Assembly: GCA_028554755.1 (NCBI GenBank)
Contig: JAPTOF010000002.1
Location: 9,163,001-9,227,000 of the forward strand
DNA: 64,000 nucleotides
Direction: 5' to 3'
Origin: Cordia subcordata
Lineage: Eukaryota > Streptophyta > Magnoliopsida > Boraginales > Cordiaceae
Shown here: positions 25,039 through 36,560 of the stretch, piece after piece
Layout of the letters: each line of letters begins with the position of its first letter
Numbering within the stretch: position 1 is the first letter of the stretch
Made by a program: the position numbers and the translations under genes
Notes under the pieces: model-generated
Seen by the model: only the letters and a program-made list of their open reading frames with translations
Told to the model about the DNA's origin: nothing
Database searches by the model: none

Positions 25039-25405
25039 GGACGATGACCAACGGTCGCTCTTCTCTTTTGGGGCTAATTTTGAAAATGTCCCTCAAATTA
25101 TCACATGTTCTCAAATTTGTATATATTATTTTACTATTATTTTAAAAAATTTGAGTTAACTCTCAATATTTTACAAATATAATCAAATCAATATCCACTT
25201 TATTAAAAACAATTCATAATTAGTCCTTAATATATTTCCCCCCCTTTTTTTTTCTTTACGGAGTTTTTGTTTTCTTTTCCTTCCCTTCTTGGAAGGGGGC
25301 GACGATCGTGGTGGAATTAGAATAGAGAAACACTAAACTCCCTTATTTTTAGATAGGTTTAATTTCTTTTATATTGCTTGAATTATTGATTTTGTCATAT
25401 TTTAG

Positions 25406-25875
25406 AGGGTGTTTGGTTTGGCATTTTTTCTAATTAAACTTGTTTAAAGTCTAATTTAAGCTAATAAAAGTAATTGTTTTAATTAAAAACGTACTTTTTT
25501 TAAGTGGTTTTAAGTAGAAAATAAAAAGCTCCCTAATCATAACTTTTATTTTTTATAGCTTTAAGTATTTTAAAAAAAAAACAAGTTTGGCCAAAGTATT
25601 TACTATCTTATCCTTACCTTTTTATTTTTATTACTAAAATATCTTTACTCTTTTACCTTATACTTACATTTTTAATTCTATTTTAATGTCTTTAATAGTT
25701 ATTTTAATTATATAACTTACTTTTCAACTTATTTTAATAAAACATGTAAATACTTATTTTTATAACTACAACTTTTATTCAAACATGTAACAACTTAAAG
25801 TTGACAATAAAAAAAAAAGTCACTTAAAGCTAGAAGTGCTTTAAGTAACTTTTTTATAAGCCAATCCAAACACTC
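25406..25875. mobile_element. hAT-like MITE, 470 bp, present only in the first block
   Basis: Its termini are AGGGTGTTTGG..TTGGC and the inverted GCCAATCCAAACACTC. It is flanked by TTTTAG on both sides (25400-25405 and 25876-25881). The equivalent site in the second block (52179-52184, ATTTAG) is empty and has one copy of the flank. Confidence 0.8.
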
Positions 25876-26129
25876 TTTTAGTCTCTTGACTTATAAAGTA
25901 AACTTTTTAGTCACTGACCTTTCATAAATGAGGCATAATTCATCCTTAGAGCCAATTTTGTTAGTTTTCTACAACTAAAACCACATGAAATGCATTAATT
26001 TTAGAGTTCTCTATTGACTTTGCCCTTGAAAATTAGGTATTTTACGTGTCTCATACGTCTCACATGATTATGACATTAGAAAACTAACGAAATTGGCTCG
26101 AAGGACAAATAGTGTTCTACTTATTAAAA

Positions 26130-27218
26130 GGGTAAAATGCACCACACCCCTCTTTGGCCATCAAAAGTGCATTGAACCCCCCATGGTCTAAAATATCCTA
26201 TATAATTCCTCTATAGTCTATCAAAAGTGTATTGAACCCCCTTGTCGTTAAAAATTCCATTATCTTTAACTATACTTTTTTTATCCGAATTAATTCATTT
26301 TTATTTTAAACTACCCAAATTGCCCTTCTTTATTTTATAAAATAAATGTCACTAAAAAGACTTGAACCCTCAACCCCAAATTAAAATAACAAATACTTTA
26401 ACCAACTAAACTACAAATAATTTATGTTTTAATCTATCTCCATAACATAATAGATACGAAGGAGGGCTCAACCCCATTTTTATTCATAATAGCAGCATCT
26501 GATCACATGTGTGCTTTGACTCTTGGCTTAAGAAGTTTCTTATCCCAAATGTATTTCTAGCTTTCTACGAGTATGTGAGACAAGGGGTATGTGGATTTGG
26601 CTATTGTTTTGCTTGCAATTTTTGATTTGTGAAATTGGGTAGCATGTTTAGAATTTTGAATAGAGAAGTCAAGCTAAAGTGGTGGGAAATGGGGTCCCGT
26701 ATTGAGTATTAAAGTTAAGCTAGAATAAGAGCACTTTATTCAAGATCTCTTCCTTGGTGACAACTTAAACAACCTTGAGCAAGAAGAACAAAATAAAACA
26801 GAGATAGCCTCCTTGTAATGCGATGGATTTAACTAAAAGTCTACATTGAGCTGGCAACTCAATCCCCTCATGGATGAAATGATGATGATTTAAAGGCTTG
26901 AAGATGGTAGCATTAGACATTTTTCCAGAAATGGGAATGAGATGGCATATTGGGCAAGAATTTTAGGATGTGTTGTTATCAATAAAATGGGGTTTTGAGC
27001 CTCATATGTACCTATTATTTTATGGTAATAAATTCAAAATTAAATTATTTGTAGCTTAGTTGGTTAGAATATTTATTATTTTAATTTGAGGTTGAGGGTT
27101 CAAGCTCTTTTAGCATCATTTATTTTGTAAAAGAGAGAAGAGTAATGTGGGTAGTTTTGCTGTACCATAGGGGGGAATGCACTTTTATGAATCACAGGAG
27201 GTGTGGTGCTTTTTACCC
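26130..27218. mobile_element. Mutator-like foldback element (copy A)
   Basis: Long terminal inverted repeats start GGGTAAAATGCACCACACC and end GGTGTGGTGCTTTTTACCC. Nine-bp flanks TTATTAAAA (26121-26129) and TTACTAAAA (27219-27227) form a target-site duplication with one mismatch, the length typical of Mutator-like elements. The arms contain a tRNA-like A/B-box pair. The same element at the same site is in the second block (52434-53595), where the centre is more open. Confidence 0.75.
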
Positions 27219-27316
27219 TTACTAAAATCCAGAGACTACAATGTTCATTTTAAAAGACAAAAGACTAAAATACGACAAAATCAATAGTTTAGAGGCTATA
27301 AATGAAATTAACCTTG

Positions 27317-28614
27317 TTAGATATTAGACCTAACAAGTCACTCAATCCTTTTTTTTTTTTTCCCTCTTCATAGGTTTGTTCGTCAATCAAAATCAACTGA
27401 AAAATTAACTATCTTCAGAAAATACCTTATGAAAAAGATTGTTTGACAAAAACATAATTATTTTTTTGCATAATTCATTTACTATTTTGGTAGGCCAAGA
27501 AAATAGAGTAGTCAAAACTTCCCAAAGGGTCATTCACCATTTAAAAAGTTCCAAATATTTTTCTTTAGAAAGAGGAAAAAATTCAATAAATATTTGTAAT
27601 TATTTTAAAAATGTTCTTATTTAACTTAATCACCAATAAATTTAACAACAAATACTTGTAAACTGCAATAGTAAAAAATGAAAACCTCATAATTCCATAT
27701 TCTTTTCAATAGAAAAAAAAAAATGCATCCATAGTGCATGGCAAAAATATCATTTGTATTAGAAATTCGTATTTTGTTTAAAAAACATATTGTTGGAACT
27801 TTTCAAATAGTCATATAGCCTTTAGGAAGTTTTTTTCTTTTTCTTTTAAAAGAAATTTCCCTACCAAAGTGGTGAATGAATTATGTTTTAAGGACATAAA
27901 TGGTATAATGCTAAGAAACTTAACTTTTCTATTAACTTTGATTAATAGAGAGATTTGGGAAGAAAATAAAAAGAACTAACGGGCCTATTTAATCAAATGT
28001 TTAAATACAAAGGAATGAAGTTTCCAATGTGGAATGTGCTGATAAAACTTCCGAGGATAGAGGTCTTGTAAACTTGAATATTAGGTAATGCTCTCAACCA
28101 TTTTTACAAAATTTTTGGACGTGAGGTAGATCCTAATTTATAACATTCGGCATAGATTCTTTTTTTCCTCAAAAAAAAAAAAGAAGAAAAGGAAACAAGA
28201 ATTTCGAGATTTAGGAAAATGTTTTCATTGTTAATTATCGTTCAAAAGGTCTAACAATTTGATCATCTTTATAGCTATTGAACTATAAACTAACTCCTAT
28301 GTTACTCAATTAACAACTCAAAAAAGAAGGTTGATATTTTTACAGTGGCCCAACTCATCAGGAAATTCAAATAATAATTTATCACTATTCATTATAAAAC
28401 ACACACAGTAATTATCAATACTCTAATCATACAGTATACAACTGAATATGCAATCCATCACATGATGCCTCATAAGAGGATACTTCTGAAACTACAATTC
28501 AACACAACCTAGAACTTATACCACGCAAAAATACAGAATAAAATTCACAAAACAAAACATACAAATGAAAACCAAAGGATACTTGCTAAACAGAATTAGA
28601 CAAAGCTTTAGCCT
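27317..28614. other. RLP-A 3' flank
   Basis: Non-coding sequence that matches the flanks downstream of RLP-C (53700-55076) and, in part, sequence at 42700-43010 and 37070-37300. It contains AT-rich text and a few poly(A)/poly(T) tracts but no gene. Confidence 0.6.
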
Positions 28615-30810
28615 TCATCCTTGAAGCCATCTTTGCAATTTGGCCAACTTTAGAGCTGTGGTCGTGAAGACCCAATCTTCCATCTCGTTCAAAACCCTGA
28701 AAAAGGAATGTCTACTGGATCTGTTGAAAAACAAAACACCACATACACCCCAAAATCCAAAAATGAAGCCAAGCGCCACACTCAGATAGAATCCGTTTGT
28801 GATAAATTTGTCCTCGTCTTCTTCCTTATCCAGGTTGAACTTTGGACTTTCCGGAACCACATCTCCTGGGCAAGGTCGTTCAAGCGGCTTGCCGCAAAGC
28901 CCAGGATTACCTTCGAATGCTGAGGCACTATAAGTTTGTAGACGAGTGTTTGGTGGTATTCTACCTGTGAAGTCATTGTACGACAAGTTCAACATCCCAA
29001 GTTGGCTCAACTGAGCAAGGCCTGAAGGAATTTCTCCAGAAAGCTGATTGCTAGAAAGATCAAGAACATCTAATGACTGCAAATTACCAATTTGAGGGGC
29101 GTAAGCTTCCCAGTTAAATGATTTCTTGACAGGTTCAGACCTACCAGGCCAACAAGTTTTGTAATTTCAAGAGGAATATCTCCGGTCAAATTATTGCTCG
29201 AAAGATCAATGAATTTGAGCAGTCCTAGAATGCTTTTGTACTTCGAATCTATTCCTTTCCACATCAATAATGCCTCTGGACCGTAATCGGGTTGAATATA
29301 CAAATCTAAACTTACATCATATTCAACCATGAATGTCGGTGAACCACCAATGTGTTGCATTGAGCTCCCTTTTTGAGTCATTGCAGTAAACTTGTTGAGA
29401 CATTTGGGTATCTTTCCTGTTATTGCGTTCCCAGATAAGTCCAAAACTTGAATCTTGAAAAGACTGCAGATGCTTTTAGGTATACTCCCACTGAACTTGT
29501 TTGAACTTAAATCGAGAACAACCACATTTGACAAGTAACCGTGAGAGATTCAACAAGTGGGGTTCAGAGATGACGCCTTCAAAATTATTTGAACCAAGAT
29601 ACAATTTCTCAAGATTTGATAAGCATCCAATTCTTTGTGTTAGAGTTCCAGAGAAATGATTCTTCTCTAGAGATAATTCTCTCAAAGACGAGGATAGTAA
29701 AAAAACAGGCACAACTCCGGAAAATCCATTGTCACCAAAATTTAGAACTTCAAGATTTGGAAGTTTGCGATTTGCTTCAGGTATGGAACCATTCAGTTTA
29801 TTGGATCCCAGACTCAAATATTTCAAAGATGAAAATTCAGCAATAGTTTTTGGCAGTGGACCACTGATTGAATTTGTACTCAAATCTAGGTACTCCAAAC
29901 TACGATAATTGCTAAAGTTACTCGGAACACTACCTTCAATCTTATTGAGAGAAAGATCAAGATGTGTAAGAGAGACCATCTTTGCAAAATCATCAAGAAT
30001 TGGGCCTACGAAAAAGTTCCATGAGAGGTTGATTTCACTAAGACTGTTACTACAGTTGAAGAGCCAAGTAAGGATTGAAGAACCAAGATAACTCCCAGAG
30101 AGATCAATGACAACAAGGGCCGCAGAAGAGTTTATTGAGTTAGCTAAGGAATGAGTGACAGGAGGTAGGCCACACACAGACAAATCCAAGACTCTTAGTA
30201 GAGGAAGGTTACTCACTGATTTCAGCCAATCAGTTGCTTAATTGAGTTTCGTACCCCTCAGAAAAAGATTTCTCAGTGACTGAAGAGGTAAAAGCCATTC
30301 AAGATTATCCGCAGACAAAGAGTTGCCGCTAAGATCAAGTGTTTGCAAACTAGACAAGTTTCTTAGCTCATGTGAAATTGTTCACCTGAATCCAATATAA
30401 GATAGATTCAAGTACTTCAAACTTGTAAAAGAATCCAAAAACACGGGAATGCCGCCATAAAAATTATTGTAACTGAGGTCTAAATATTCCAAATGCTTTA
30501 GTTCAAGCAATGAATGACTAATATTTCCTTCTAAATATGAAACATGCAAATCAAGTCCAATAACATTACCAGTTCGATTATCGCAATACACCCCTCGCCA
30601 TTCGCAGCAATCCTTTTGGTCTTCCTCAGATCCCCATGAAGACAATAAGTTGAATTCATCCGTGAGATCTTGCTTGAAGTTGAGGAGAGCTTGTCTCTCT
30701 TTCTCCTCACCACCTATTGCATGAGCTTCAGAAGCATATGAATCACATAGCAAAACAACAAACACAAGAAAAAGCTGAAACAAATTCTTAACAGTGATCA
30801 TCATCTTCAA
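28615..30810 (-). pseudogene. LRR receptor-like protein RLP-A, broken
   Basis: The gene matches intact RLP-C along its length. It starts MKMMITVKNLFQLFLVF (signal peptide), then LRRNT with CCEWRGVYCDNRTGNV and several LRRs. In-frame stops are at 30382-30384 and 30238-30240. At about 29535 the text jumps from HLLNLSRL to VVVLDLSSNKFSG, omitting about 710 bp (236 residues plus 2 nt) of the LRR array that RLP-C retains, so the frame shifts. Another frameshift near 29070-29110 returns to the original frame, which ends with the membrane span (GFIFGFWGVCGVLFF) and a short tail (LKLAKLQRWLQG). No kinase domain would have been present. It cannot make a full receptor. Confidence 0.93.
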
Positions 30811-31288
30811 GTTGGGATATTAGTTATGTTGCAATAAACAAAGAAAAAAAAAAGAGATGGAGACTTGCACGTAGTAGTGGAATTTCTTGGTTTCGTTTTA
30901 TAGTCAGCACATCACGGAGAAGACATCTAGTACTCATCCAAGTGGGTCATAACCAACTTACGTCAAAAAGAAAATTTATTTTCATGAGAGGTTGAAAATG
31001 ACACTTGTTTTTCCACTTTCTCAATAAAGAAAAGGGAAAAAAGAGGAGGAAAATATTACCCAATTAAATTTATGCCTACGACGTCTAAGTTTTTCGAAGC
31101 ATTCTCAGTAATTTTTATTTTCCAGCTGGATTATATATCACATCAATATTTGGGGAGATTGTTTTCACAACTTTTGCAAAATTTGGATAACAAATTTTCA
31201 CTTTCCTCTAGTCATTTTATTTGTGCAACTATGCTGATGATAATATTTCTCAAAAAGAATTTCGCATTTGATTTTCAGAAAGCAGCCT
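30811..31288. other. RLP-A upstream region
   Basis: Contains a segment (about 30900-30960, including CACGGAGAAGACATCTAGTA and CATCCAAGTGGGTCATAA) that recurs upstream of RLP-B (about 40400) and RLP-C (about 59150) and again near 40857 and 35280. It is a shared RLP promoter-proximal sequence of unknown function. Confidence 0.5.
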
Positions 31289-31790
31289 AAGTTGGAGATT
31301 AACAAGCAGTTCGCCACCAATTAAATTCTTGTGTAAATTTAGGCGCTTCAAAGCATTCGAGAAACATCTCGACAAATATTTACTTTATTAGTAAGTTGTC
31401 CTGTTAAGTTATTTTTACACACTTGTTTTAATTTAATCATAATTCTTTACGTATCAGCTTTATACTAAATTAAGAATAAAAAGTTATCCTATATCTTTAT
31501 CTACATATAAAAAAACTATGTAATTTAATTGGTGAACAACCTAATTAAGTTGGAGATTAACAAGTAGTTCACCACCAATTAAATTCTTGTGTAAATTTAG
31601 ACACTTCAAAGCATTCGAGAAACATCTTGAAAAACATTGACTTTATTAGTAAGTTGTCCTGTTAAGTTATTGTTGCACAATTGTTCTAATTTCATCATAA
31701 TTCTTTACGTATTATCTTTAAGAATAAAAAGTTATCCTATATCTTTATCTACATATGAAAAAACCATGTAATTTGATAGATATGGATTTA
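31289..31790. repeat. two tandem 250-bp direct repeats
   Basis: A unit starting AAGTTGGAGATTAACAAG occurs at 31289-31546 and again at 31547-31790, with small indels. It includes CACCAATTAAATTCTTGTGT, which recurs in diverged form near 35093 and 40684, always in RLP upstream sequence. Confidence 0.85.
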
Positions 31791-32260
31791 GTAGGGAGAG
31801 AATTTATCTGACTTCATTTCTGATTCAAAACGTGCGTTGGGGCTTCGGAATCAATCAATATACATGGAGTTCTGCATAAAATTGTTTTCCGATTGTACAA
31901 GTGACGTCGACTAGAAATTAAAGATGGTACTCTCATTCTCAAATTCTTTAGAGATGACAAAAATTCTAAGATAATACCGGGCCTTGCACCATTGATTAAG
32001 TTTTTGTCCGAACTTCGGCTCTTGAAAGTATTCCAGAGGCGTTTTGAAAAGTCTTCTTCAAGTTAGCTTCTTAGTTGTGGTATTTTAGCTGTTAAATTAT
32101 GAGAGTTTTTGGCCATAGAGGTTTGGTTAAAAGTACTGTTAAATAACATTTGTTGATTATTTGGCTTTATATTTTAAATGTTGAGCTTTTAGATATTTTA
32201 AAGGCAATCTTAGACTTTAACAAATATGGAGTATTAATATCTTTGAACAAAAAAGAAGAA
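31791..32260. other. intergenic spacer with MITE-like left end
   Basis: Non-coding. From about 32111 the text (GAGGTTTGGTTAAAAGTACT, later TTATTTGGC) matches the hAT-like family at 7448; a possible right end is near 32710-32730 (TTGGACCAAATAAACTCTTA). If so, the MITE at 32261-32516 is nested in it. Confidence 0.4.
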
Positions 32261-32516
32261 GGGTTTATTTATCTAATAGTCCTTGGACTATTGACTTTAT
32301 CATATTTTAATCCTTTAACTTTTAAAATAAATCTTTTAGTCCCTTGACTTTGTTAAATGGGACGTCATAGTCCCTGGACTTTGATGAATAGGACATCATT
32401 AGTCCTTTAAAAAGGTTCATTTTAGGGGGTCAAAGAACTAAAAAGTTTATTTTGAAAGTCAATGGACTAAAATACGACAAAGTCAATAGTTCATGGACTA
32501 TTAAAGGAATAAACCC
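32261..32516. mobile_element. 256-bp foldback MITE
   Basis: It starts GGGTTTATTT..AATAGTCC and ends in the inverted counterpart (GGACTATTAAAGGAATAAACCC). Arms of roughly 100 bp are mutually complementary, so the single strand can form a long hairpin. Related text (TTGATTTTGTC..TTTTAGTC) occurs in the outer MITE at 25354. Confidence 0.75.
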
Positions 32517-32810
32517 AAAGAAGAAATATAATTTCTAGATTCATATAAAATAACTTATCAAAATCTTTTTCCAAAAAGCTCCAATTTTGAGTTTTTTATT
32601 TTGTAACATTTTTTAGTTTTGACTTTTATGTTAAAGTTGATTTAGAATAGGTTAAACACGCTATATTCAACTTTTGAACTTATAGAAAACACTTTTATGT
32701 TTAATAAAGTTGGACCAAATAAACTCTTAATTTTCTTGTTAAACTATTGATCATAAAATTGTATCGACTTCAATTCATCATGCATAGTCAATGTAACCTA
32801 TATATTAGAG

Positions 32811-33205
32811 TTAACAAAGATGAAGATGTAGAAGTGAGCGTGATTTACTGTTATGTAAATCTAGCTGTGTTTGTTCACGCCACCACACAAAGAAGTAATA
32901 GCTATTCATCAAACATTTGTACCACGCCAAACGACGTTTCCCTACACTCTCAATTCCTTCAAAGATGAAAATTCTAAGCATTATGTACTTGTCCTGCAAC
33001 TCCTTAGTATATTTATGTTGATACAAAAAACATGCCTTGTTTGGTATATGATTTACCTCGAGTCCAAAAAAATGCTTCAACTCCCCGACCTCATACATTT
33101 GGAAGTAGATCGACAAATTGTCGATCTCATTGTTGTATCTCCGGAAATTATAAAATCATCCACGTACAATAGTGCAAATTGTCGGCTTATGTTCTTGAGC
33201 CATAA
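32811..33205 (-). pseudogene. copia reverse transcriptase fragment
   Basis: The minus strand encodes LLYVDDFIISGD near 33170, with an intact YVDD motif, then after a frameshift FQMYEVGELKHFFGLEVNH and ACFLYQHKYTKELQDKY, the RT segment that normally follows YVDD in copia polyproteins. No gag, integrase or LTR surrounds it. It is a scrap of a different copia family from the one at 1-4418. Confidence 0.8.
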
Positions 33206-33405
33206 CAAAGAGGCCTGAACTTTTATTAGATATTTGGAAGTATTATTTTAATTTGTTAGGGATTTAGTTGCTCTCATATACCCGTTTATGAGATAAATTC
33301 ACTTAATTTATTGTAACATTAGTTGCTCTAGTATTATATCTTTTTATGGATCGTGCATGTGAAATGAGAGTCATGATATTAATGTGATTTCCACTAAATT
33401 CATTT

Positions 33406-33756
33406 TAGGGCTAATTATTCTATAGGTCTCTAAACTATAGCGAATGGGTATTTTGATTTCTAAATTATAAAAAATAAGTATTTTAGTTCTTACACTATTA
33501 ATTGTTAGGCACTATTAATCCTTTTAGTTAATTTTTTTTTTTTTAGAAACAAACATTACCATTAATCCTTTTAAGTGTCCAAGCGCTATAATCATGCAAG
33601 TAACATAATTTTAACTAAAATGGCTAGTTTTTGAATGAAAATGACTAAAAGGATCAATGATGTCTAGCAATTAATTGTATAATAATGAGTAAAAGACTTA
33701 CTTTGACAATTTAAGAATCAATTTTTTTTGTATGCCATAGTTCTGGGAGCTAAGCT
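33406..33756. mobile_element. 351-bp foldback MITE
   Basis: The left arm (GGTCTCTAAACTATAGCGAA, then TTTTGATTTCTAAATT) is complementary to the right arm (AATTTAAGAATCAA, then TATGCCATAGTTCTGGGAGC). The centre has a second inverted pair around TTAATCCTTTTAGT. Confidence 0.65.
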
Positions 33757-35985
33757 AGTACAAATTAAAGTAGAAATCAAATATTCGTTCTAATGAGAAT
33801 GTAGTCAATACGTTTCGGAACATGTGGGACCAGCACCCGTGATTTCCTTTACGGCGTGTAGTGAAGCACGCGTCAAAAGACTTCCAGTCAATGAAAATAA
33901 AGCATACATTAAAAGACAATATACACAGTTTACAGTTGTACAATAGGTTATGAAATTTGGAATAGTTAATGTCAGATTCTTATGTTCTTCCTTAAAAGAG
34001 GACGAATAGTAGTAAATTTGGAGTAGTTAATTAATGTTGGATTAGAGGATAAATAGAGGTTCTCTTGTTACTCTCAATGACAACTTAAATTCAGACTTAT
34101 AAATCTCATATAAAGGGAGTTGTTAATGAGTTATACTCTCTTATTGTAATTAACTAGTATAGTTATTGTTGGATTAGACTCTTTATACTATATATATTAT
34201 TTACCATTATTTTTCATCATTGAAATTCTAGTTCAGGTTGTTAATTATCCAATGATGGGTACATCTCTCTTTTCGAAAATTCCGATGCTTTTCCGAGCGT
34301 GGAAGTAGAGCATACGTCAAAGGGCTCGTTTGGATTGGCTTTTTTTAAAAGCGTTTTTTTTAACAGCTTTTGAAAAATAGATTTTTTTTGAGAAGCTAAA
34401 AATTCTGACTTCTAAAAAAAATTGTATTTGAGCTTTTTTCAAAATTTTAATTTTTTTGAAAATCAAATCAAGTAGTTATTGTAAAAGTAATATAACTCTT
34501 TTAAGAAAAAATATTTTTTCTTAAAAAAAAAGTCAATTCAAACAGACACATAACCTCATGTTCACTGTAGCATAGAGAGAAGACTTCTAGTCATCAAATG
34601 ATCAAAGGGCTACTGGGGGCCATGTTCTACAAGTCAATCACAGGACTATCAACTTAATTGAAAAGCTAAAAAAGAAATTTCGTTTTCATGTCATGAAAGT
34701 TAATTTATCCACATGTAAATGTTCCATGATAGGAGGGACAAGCTACTCGATAGTCAAAAGAAATATTTGTTTTCCCAGCATCGTAGCCAATACGTTTGGA
34801 GTACAAAATTCTAGAGTTGACTAAAGATTTAAATAATTATTTTTTATATTTATAACACTAATTTGACTCAAAGGCTTTAAGGTTAGTAGGACTTGGGACA
34901 TTACAAATTCATCAATGGAATTGCTTTAAATAATGCATTTCAGATGTATTCGGGCCATGTATTTTGAACAATTATTGTAGAGGAATAGTATACATGAATT
35001 TCAACTTCAAAGCTTGAGCCATTTTGCAATACTGAGTAGAAACATGTCCCCTGCCTCTCAGTTCATCAAAGACCCACAACAGGATTTGGTAGTTCACCGT
35101 TAATTAGATTCTTGTTTAAATTTAAACACTCCAGAATATCCCAAAAGCATCTTAAAAAGTAGTCTTAGAAAGTATTTAGTAAAACAATCAGTTCTCTTAT
35201 TAAGTTATTGTCATACATTTCTATTAATTTAATCATGTAAAAATCAAGATGTACAAGTGGGTGTATATAAATTATAGTCACGACATATCAAAGAAGACAT
35301 CTAAGAGGTGGTCATGATCAGAAATGATTGTAGCTTAGATTGCTCATAGCCTGCAATCTGAAGATATTTCTCAAGAGATAAGAATTAACTAATGGAATTT
35401 GGGTCTCATGATTTTGTACGCATTAGTTTTGTGCTAAATTAAACAAAAATTTATTCTATATCTTTCTCTAAATTAGCAAACGAGAAAAAGGAAAAAGAAA
35501 TATTGTTTCCTACCTCTACCAAGTAACTATTCGATGAGTAAGGACAACAATTTAAAACTCCACAAAATATATAGTTGTGCATTTTCAAAAAGCTAAGAAA
35601 TAAGAAATAGGGTGTTTTTCTAAGTTTAAAATGATATTAAAGTAATTTATATCGTTTCAAAACTAATTAACTTATTAATGTTTAATAAAAATAACTTCTA
35701 GGCTCAGCTGGTGACTAGAATGCGGGTGTTCTACCCCAACGAACACTATAAAACTCGTAACTACCACAAAGACAAACCATCAGTGTCACTTGTAATATCA
35801 TTGTGGAATAACAAACATGAATTTTTACTTGAGAGCGCGTAACGACTAGGATTTCTATTGTTTACCAATTATCATTTTCTGAATACGAGCAATAGGCCCA
35901 CACCATTGTTGACTAGAAACTAAAGACAGTCCCCTCACTCTCAATTTCTTCAAAGATGATGGAAATTGTGAGATAATACTGGATA
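33757..35985. other. gene-free stretch with RLP-flank remnants
   Basis: No gene is supported. A MITE is at 34325-34545. From about 35090 to 35340 the text (TAGATTCTTGTTTAAATTTA, then TGTACAAGTGGGTGTATA and AAGACATCTAAGAGGTGGTC) is a diverged copy of RLP upstream sequence. Two similar TGTTGGATTAGA motifs at 34038 and 34169 could mark a decayed LTR. Confidence 0.5.
34325..34545. repeat. MITE of the TTTGGATTG family
   Basis: The ends CGTTTGGATTGGCTTTTTTT and AAAAAAAGTCAATTCAAACAG form inverted termini about 220 bp apart. Close relatives are at 58572-58816 and 58842-59066 and, more diverged, 6110-6463. Confidence 0.7.
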
Positions 35986-36560
35986 GTACCTGTGTGGTGG
36001 AAGAGGTAAGAAACGTTTTGAAGGTGCTCCAGGGACACCAAGTGGGTCCCACCGACAATGCTGGTGAATTGTAGCGACGCGGTTTATTTTAACACCCCTC
36101 CCAGCGTGTGACACGGAACAAGAACAACCAGAAATGCGAAGAAACAAAACTAGTGTTGAAACGAGCCAAAGAGGGTGCTTAAACGGGTTACACGTGTAGA
36201 TGCGAGAGATTGGGCCAAGACCCAGTTTTGATACCATGTGAAGAATCCTTAGATTCTATCACAAAACCAATTGATTAATATGAGAAATAGGCCAGGACCC
36301 TATAAGGTGATCTACAATCTTATTATTTTTTCACGAGAGAGTGGAATATATTTCAACATCACCAAAAGGTTTGGCTTGTGGGGAAGGTGAGGGGCAAGTT
36401 GATCTCGGATTTGGGTATGTGGAGAGGTGCCTAGTCGGTGGATGAGCAGTTGAGGATGCTTCTTCTTCTCCTCCTCCCTTCTTCTCGTTGTGGAAGAAGG
36501 GAGGGTTGCAGCAATGACGGCTCTCCTCTTCATGGTTAGGATGCTTCGTTGACCAACAAC
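35986..36560 (-). pseudogene. third OGG1: exon 1 fragment split by an insertion
   Basis: Two pieces match OGG1 exon 1. The left piece 35986-36088 corresponds to the FTGVVGGSHLVSLKHL region, and the right piece 36359-36560 covers the start through GQTF. The right piece keeps the low-complexity start in degenerate form, and the left piece has a stop (TAA) where the intact gene has Gln95. Exons 2 and 3 are absent. The insertion at 36089-36358 lies between them. RLP-B follows about 0.75 kb downstream, the same gene order as in the two larger blocks. Confidence 0.85.
36089..36358 (-). mobile_element. TRIM-like small LTR element inside OGG1 fragment
   Basis: On the minus strand, a 122-bp LTR-like unit (36237-36358, starting TGTTGAAATAT and ending ..TCACA) is followed by TGGTATCAAAACTGGGTC, a tRNA-Met-type primer site, about 130 bp of non-coding interior, and a purine tract GGGAGGGG just before TGTTA. 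The second LTR is absent or reduced to a few bases. It has no coding capacity. Confidence 0.65.

Larger units (their letters stand above)
25354..27316. repeat. outer MITE holding two inner transposons
   Basis: The left end TAGGTTTAATTTC..ATTGATTTTGTCATATTTTAG is matched by an inverted right end (CTAAAATACGACAAAATCAAT then GAAATTAACCTT) at 27260-27316. Two unrelated elements sit inside (25406-25875 and 26130-27218). The same outer element, with one inner element only, is at about 52150-53700. Confidence 0.75.

Noticed and set aside
28708..30091. Plus-strand ORFs opposite the RLP genes
   Set aside because: Antisense shadows of the LRR repeats; similar ones occur opposite RLP-B and RLP-C.
33960..34260. 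Possible solo LTR marked by TGTTGGATTAGA motifs
   Set aside because: No matching CA end with target-site duplication could be defined.
35700..35760. tRNA-like text GGCTCAGCTGGTGACTAG
   Set aside because: Resembles an A box, but no B box or cloverleaf pairing could be made; not called as a tRNA or SINE.
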